A DNA stretch of 64,000 nucleotides from CAVUWL01 sp963700105 (GTDB lineage: Bacteria; Actinomycetota; Thermoleophilia; Solirubrobacterales; 70-9). The DNA lies in the NCBI GenBank assembly GCA_963700105.1, contig CAVOWL010000001.1, positions 1-64,000 of the forward strand, given 5' to 3'. Under the pieces are notes generated by a model, which worked only from the letters and a program-made list of their open reading frames with translations, had not been told where the DNA came from and ran no database searches. Position 1 is the first letter of the stretch, and every line of letters begins with the position of its first letter. This document shows, one piece after another, positions 61,678 to 64,000 of the stretch. A program made the translations under genes and the position numbers.

Positions 61678-62109
61678 ATGGACAAGATCGACGCGGAGAT
61701 GGCCGTAGCCCACTTCATCGTCTCAGACGATGTCGAGCGTTCTCGCCGCTTCTACACCGAGGTATTGGGCGGCAAGACGGTCATATCCGGCGAGGCGGGT
61801 GACGAGGTGACCTACGTTGCGCTCGCCAACACCTGGATCATCATGAACGTCGGCGGCGGGCCAACCGATGACAAGCCGACGGTCACGCTCGAAACGCCAC
61901 CGGACCCCGATCGGGTCAGCAGCTTCCTCAATATCCGAGTCGCCGACATCCAAGCTGTGTATGAGGAGTGGACCGCGCGAGGCGCCGAATTCCTGACGGC
62001 GCCGAAACAGCACGAGACCGAGATCCGCTGCTATATCCGAGACCCCGACGGCTACATCATCGAGGTGGGTCAAACGACCCTGGACAGAGGTTGGCGTCCA
62101 CCATCTTGA
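61678..62109 (+). CDS. VOC-superfamily (glyoxalase-like) protein
   Basis: 143 residues from ATG at 61678 (GGAGG upstream). AVAHFIVSDDVERSRRFYTEVLGG and RCYIRDPDGYIIEVGQT give the paired beta-alpha-beta modules with likely metal ligands His and Glu. Substrate unknown. Confidence 0.88.
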   Translation: MDKIDAEMAVAHFIVSDDVERSRRFYTEVLGGKTVISGEAGDEVTYVALANTWIIMNVGGGPTDDKPTVTLETPPDPDRVSSFLNIRVADIQAVYEEWTARGAEFLTAPKQHETEIRCYIRDPDGYIIEVGQTTLDRGWRPPS

Positions 62110-62194
62110 CCCTCGCTCGCGGCCCGAACACGGAGTCCCAATGGTCGACGAGACAAGCTCAACGTTAGGATTCCTGCGGTCGAGCGCGAGTCCA

Positions 62195-62812
62195 CTAGCG
62201 CTTGACGCCGATTTCGTTGCCCTCGGTGTAGCGGATCGCCGAGCCTTCGACAGGCTCAACGAGGAACCGCCCGGTGTCGCCGTCGTCCCAGGCCTCTCGC
62301 AGGCCGGGGGTCGCGAGGTCGAAATCGGGGCGGGTGGCGCGCATCACCTCTCGTAGGTCCCGGTGCAACTCGTCGACGGTCGGCCGCCCCCAGTACCAGT
62401 AGCCGTTGTAGATCTTCTCGATTCGCAGCTTCGGCGCGAGTACGAAGGTGTAGGGGATCATCGGGTCGTGGACCGGGTCGGTGTACTCCTGAATGTCCAG
62501 TTCTCGTTGGAGTCGACGCTTGGGATCGGAGAGGAATGGGAAGGAGGCACCGACGCCGTCGCGGAACTCGGCGAGGTTGAGTTGATCGTCGGTGGTGATT
62601 ACCACCAACGCGGTGTAGGCCAGCTTGAAGTCGAGATGGGCGTCGACCAGATGTGAGACGAAGCGACGCTCCTTGGGATCAAAGCCGCCCCGTGAGAGGT
62701 GGAGGACCATCGGGTTGGGTCCCTGCAGTTCGTTGAGCGTCCGCTCGCGTCCGTCCTGGTCTGGTAGGCGGTAATCCGGGAAGGCTCTACCGACCATGAT
62801 GTCTTCGCGCAT
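62195..62812 (-). CDS. Redoxin-like paralogue lacking the active-site cysteine
   Basis: 205 residues, aligned along its length with the protein at 59986 (FPDYRLPDQDG, FLSDPKRRLQRELDIQEYTDP, GLREAWDDGD). Where that protein has RGNYCPKE this one has RGGFDPKE, Asp in place of Cys, so it cannot work as a peroxidase. A binding or regulatory role is possible. Confidence 0.85.
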   Translation of the reverse strand: MREDIMVGRAFPDYRLPDQDGRERTLNELQGPNPMVLHLSRGGFDPKERRFVSHLVDAHLDFKLAYTALVVITTDDQLNLAEFRDGVGASFPFLSDPKRRLQRELDIQEYTDPVHDPMIPYTFVLAPKLRIEKIYNGYWYWGRPTVDELHRDLREVMRATRPDFDLATPGLREAWDDGDTGRFLVEPVEGSAIRYTEGNEIGVKR

Positions 62813-62902
62813 TTCGAATCTCCTTTTAGAACCTCGCCCGTCCCGGGCCTGGCGTCACAGGATACGGCCGTGCGAATGGTCGGATCGGGGGCCAGTACCA
62901 GA

Positions 62903-62955
62903 GCGAGGTCATCGATCTGGGTCAAACAACCCCGGTCAGAGGCGGTTTCCACCGC
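62903..62955 (+). pseudogene. Remnant of a VOC gene 3' end
   Basis: EVIDLGQTTPVRGG... resembles EVGQTTLDRGWRPPS at the end of the VOC gene (62057-62107), also at DNA level (GGGTCAAACAACCC versus GGGTCAAACGACCC). The rest is absent. Confidence 0.45.
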
Positions 62956-63055
62956 CGTGGCCACCGCTGTGAGCTGCTATTTGGTAGGAGCTGAAACTCG
63001 AATCCAACCGGGACTCGGTCGAAGGCCGATCACCTGTGCGATCGGCTCGGGACCC

Positions 63056-63814
63056 TCAGCGGTACTCGGGATTTGGGTGGTCGCTCTGCTCAAGGTTCCA
63101 CTCGAATGTGGAGTTGCCGTACGCGGGAATGCCGCCGGCATCCTTAAGCAAGCGCGCTAAATGCAGCATGTTCCACGTCATGAATACCGCTTCACGCGTG
63201 GTCCAAGCGTTACGCTCGCCGCCACCGGGATTGTCTAGATAGGAGGGTCCGGGCCCTGCCTCGCCCACCCAATAGCTGTCGGACTGCGGCGGCACCACCA
63301 AACCGATGTGTTGCAATGCGTAAAGCACCTGCGCGCCCACGTGCTTTGCCCCGTCCTCGTTTCCGGTGGTGAGCACGCCGCCCACCTTGCCGTAGTAGGC
63401 CCACTGGCCACGATCGTTGACTTCGCTCGAGTGGGCATATAAGCGCTCGATGACCATCCGAGTTTGCGAACTCTGGTCGCCGAGCCAGATCGGGCCGGCG
63501 AGCAGCAGCATGTCGGCGGGCTCGACCAGCGAACGGTAGATCTCCGGGAACTCGTCACGCTCGTATCCGTGCTCGCGCATATCCGGCCACAGCCCCGGTG
63601 GGATCGTGTGATCGACGGTGCGCACCTCGTCATACCGTACCCCGAGGGTGGAAAATATCCGATAGGGGATTGCCAGTAGCCCGTCGGTGTGGCTCGGCTC
63701 CGGCGAGCGCTTGGTTGTGCCGTTGAAGATGACGGCGCGCAAGTCGGCGTATGAGACCGGAGCACGTTTGGCCTGAGCATCGATGAAGGCTGAGATTGGT
63801 TCGGGGATCGCCAT
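63056..63814 (-). CDS. Flavodoxin-like NAD(P)H-dependent oxidoreductase
   Basis: 252 residues. AVIFNGTTKRSPEPSHTDGL is the N-terminal phosphate loop region, PADMLLLAGPIWLGDQSSQTRMVIERL and GVLTTGNEDGAKHVGAQVLYAL are flavin-fold segments of the NADPH-dependent FMN reductase superfamily. The last 186 bases of the window, upstream of it, hold no further gene I can support. Confidence 0.8.
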   Translation of the reverse strand: MAIPEPISAFIDAQAKRAPVSYADLRAVIFNGTTKRSPEPSHTDGLLAIPYRIFSTLGVRYDEVRTVDHTIPPGLWPDMREHGYERDEFPEIYRSLVEPADMLLLAGPIWLGDQSSQTRMVIERLYAHSSEVNDRGQWAYYGKVGGVLTTGNEDGAKHVGAQVLYALQHIGLVVPPQSDSYWVGEAGPGPSYLDNPGGGERNAWTTREAVFMTWNMLHLARLLKDAGGIPAYGNSTFEWNLEQSDHPNPEYR

Positions 63815-64000
63815 GGGCGCAGTGGTCCTTTAGAGGGTCAGACTAGCTCAAGGCGTCTAGTCGTGGAGCCCGAGGAGTTCCTATCGGGATTCGGATGGGA
63901 TTTAGCCTGCGCTTCGAGTCCATATGGATCGGATGTCAGGGCGCATTGAAGCATGCGGACCCAGCGCCGCACCATGGCAGGCGAGTGCCGTTCCAACTCC

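Overview
The window is GC-rich actinobacterial DNA, most likely from the Thermoleophilia/Solirubrobacterales (probably a soil genome). Three things point there: the actinobacterial gene order tlyA-nadK-recN-steA-steB-pyrG-xerD, a DUF2510 protein, and three secreted proteins opening with an MKxxRSxLTxANV signal segment of a kind I associate with Solirubrobacterales. Taxonomy is inferred from gene content and order; no marker gene was compared.

Layout. (1) 1-2440: an IS481-family transposase gene cut in two by an IS110-family element. The long upstream end of the IS110 element carries short sequences matching both flanks of its own insertion site, in the order and orientation expected of a bridge RNA. 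(2) 2.4-14.2 kb: a loose, gene-poor accessory region with a sulfide:quinone-reductase-like flavoprotein, an orphan anti-sigma factor beside an internally deleted sigma gene, an acylphosphatase-LigD phosphoesterase fusion, an SDR, HU, and a CtaG/SCO cytochrome-oxidase assembly pair. Several genes have frameshifts or lost starts. (3) 14.4-16.3 kb: a decayed integrative element (A) at a CAT-anticodon tRNA. (4) 16.9-26.8 kb: small and secreted proteins, a GGDEF protein, a family of repeat-rich secreted proteins with neighbouring zinc-finger gene remnants, an Hpt protein joined to a thioredoxin-like lipoprotein, an SDR and a glycosyltransferase. (5) 26.8-32.3 kb: a second integrative element (B), bounded by a 40-bp perfect direct repeat of the 3' half of tRNA-Asn. 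It has a tyrosine integrase and an operon of very small genes. A and B share leader, integrase start and right-end architecture but use different tRNA genes. (6) 32.3-49.9 kb: a compact minus-strand housekeeping block, dnaG, dgt, recO, mutM, xerD, DUF3866, M20 peptidase, pyrG, MraY-like transferase, steB, steA, recN, MFS pump, nadK, tlyA. (7) 50-64 kb: an accessory redox/detoxification region with a quinone-reductase-like enzyme, an SMP-30 lactonase, a disulfide-reductase-like flavoprotein, epoxide hydrolase, DUF3237 plus SDR, UBP zinc finger, two redoxin paralogues (one without its cysteine), nitronate monooxygenase, VOC protein and a flavodoxin-like reductase.

How the parts fit. The housekeeping block couples DNA replication and repair (DnaG, Dgt, RecO, MutM, XerD, RecN) with CTP and NADP supply, rRNA methylation and the SteA/SteB division proteins. 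Mobile DNA is concentrated at the two tRNA genes and at the left edge. The accessory regions between hold many gene remnants, including in-frame amber codons, so parts of this chromosome appear to be turning over. All calls come from reading the sequence; no database search was run.
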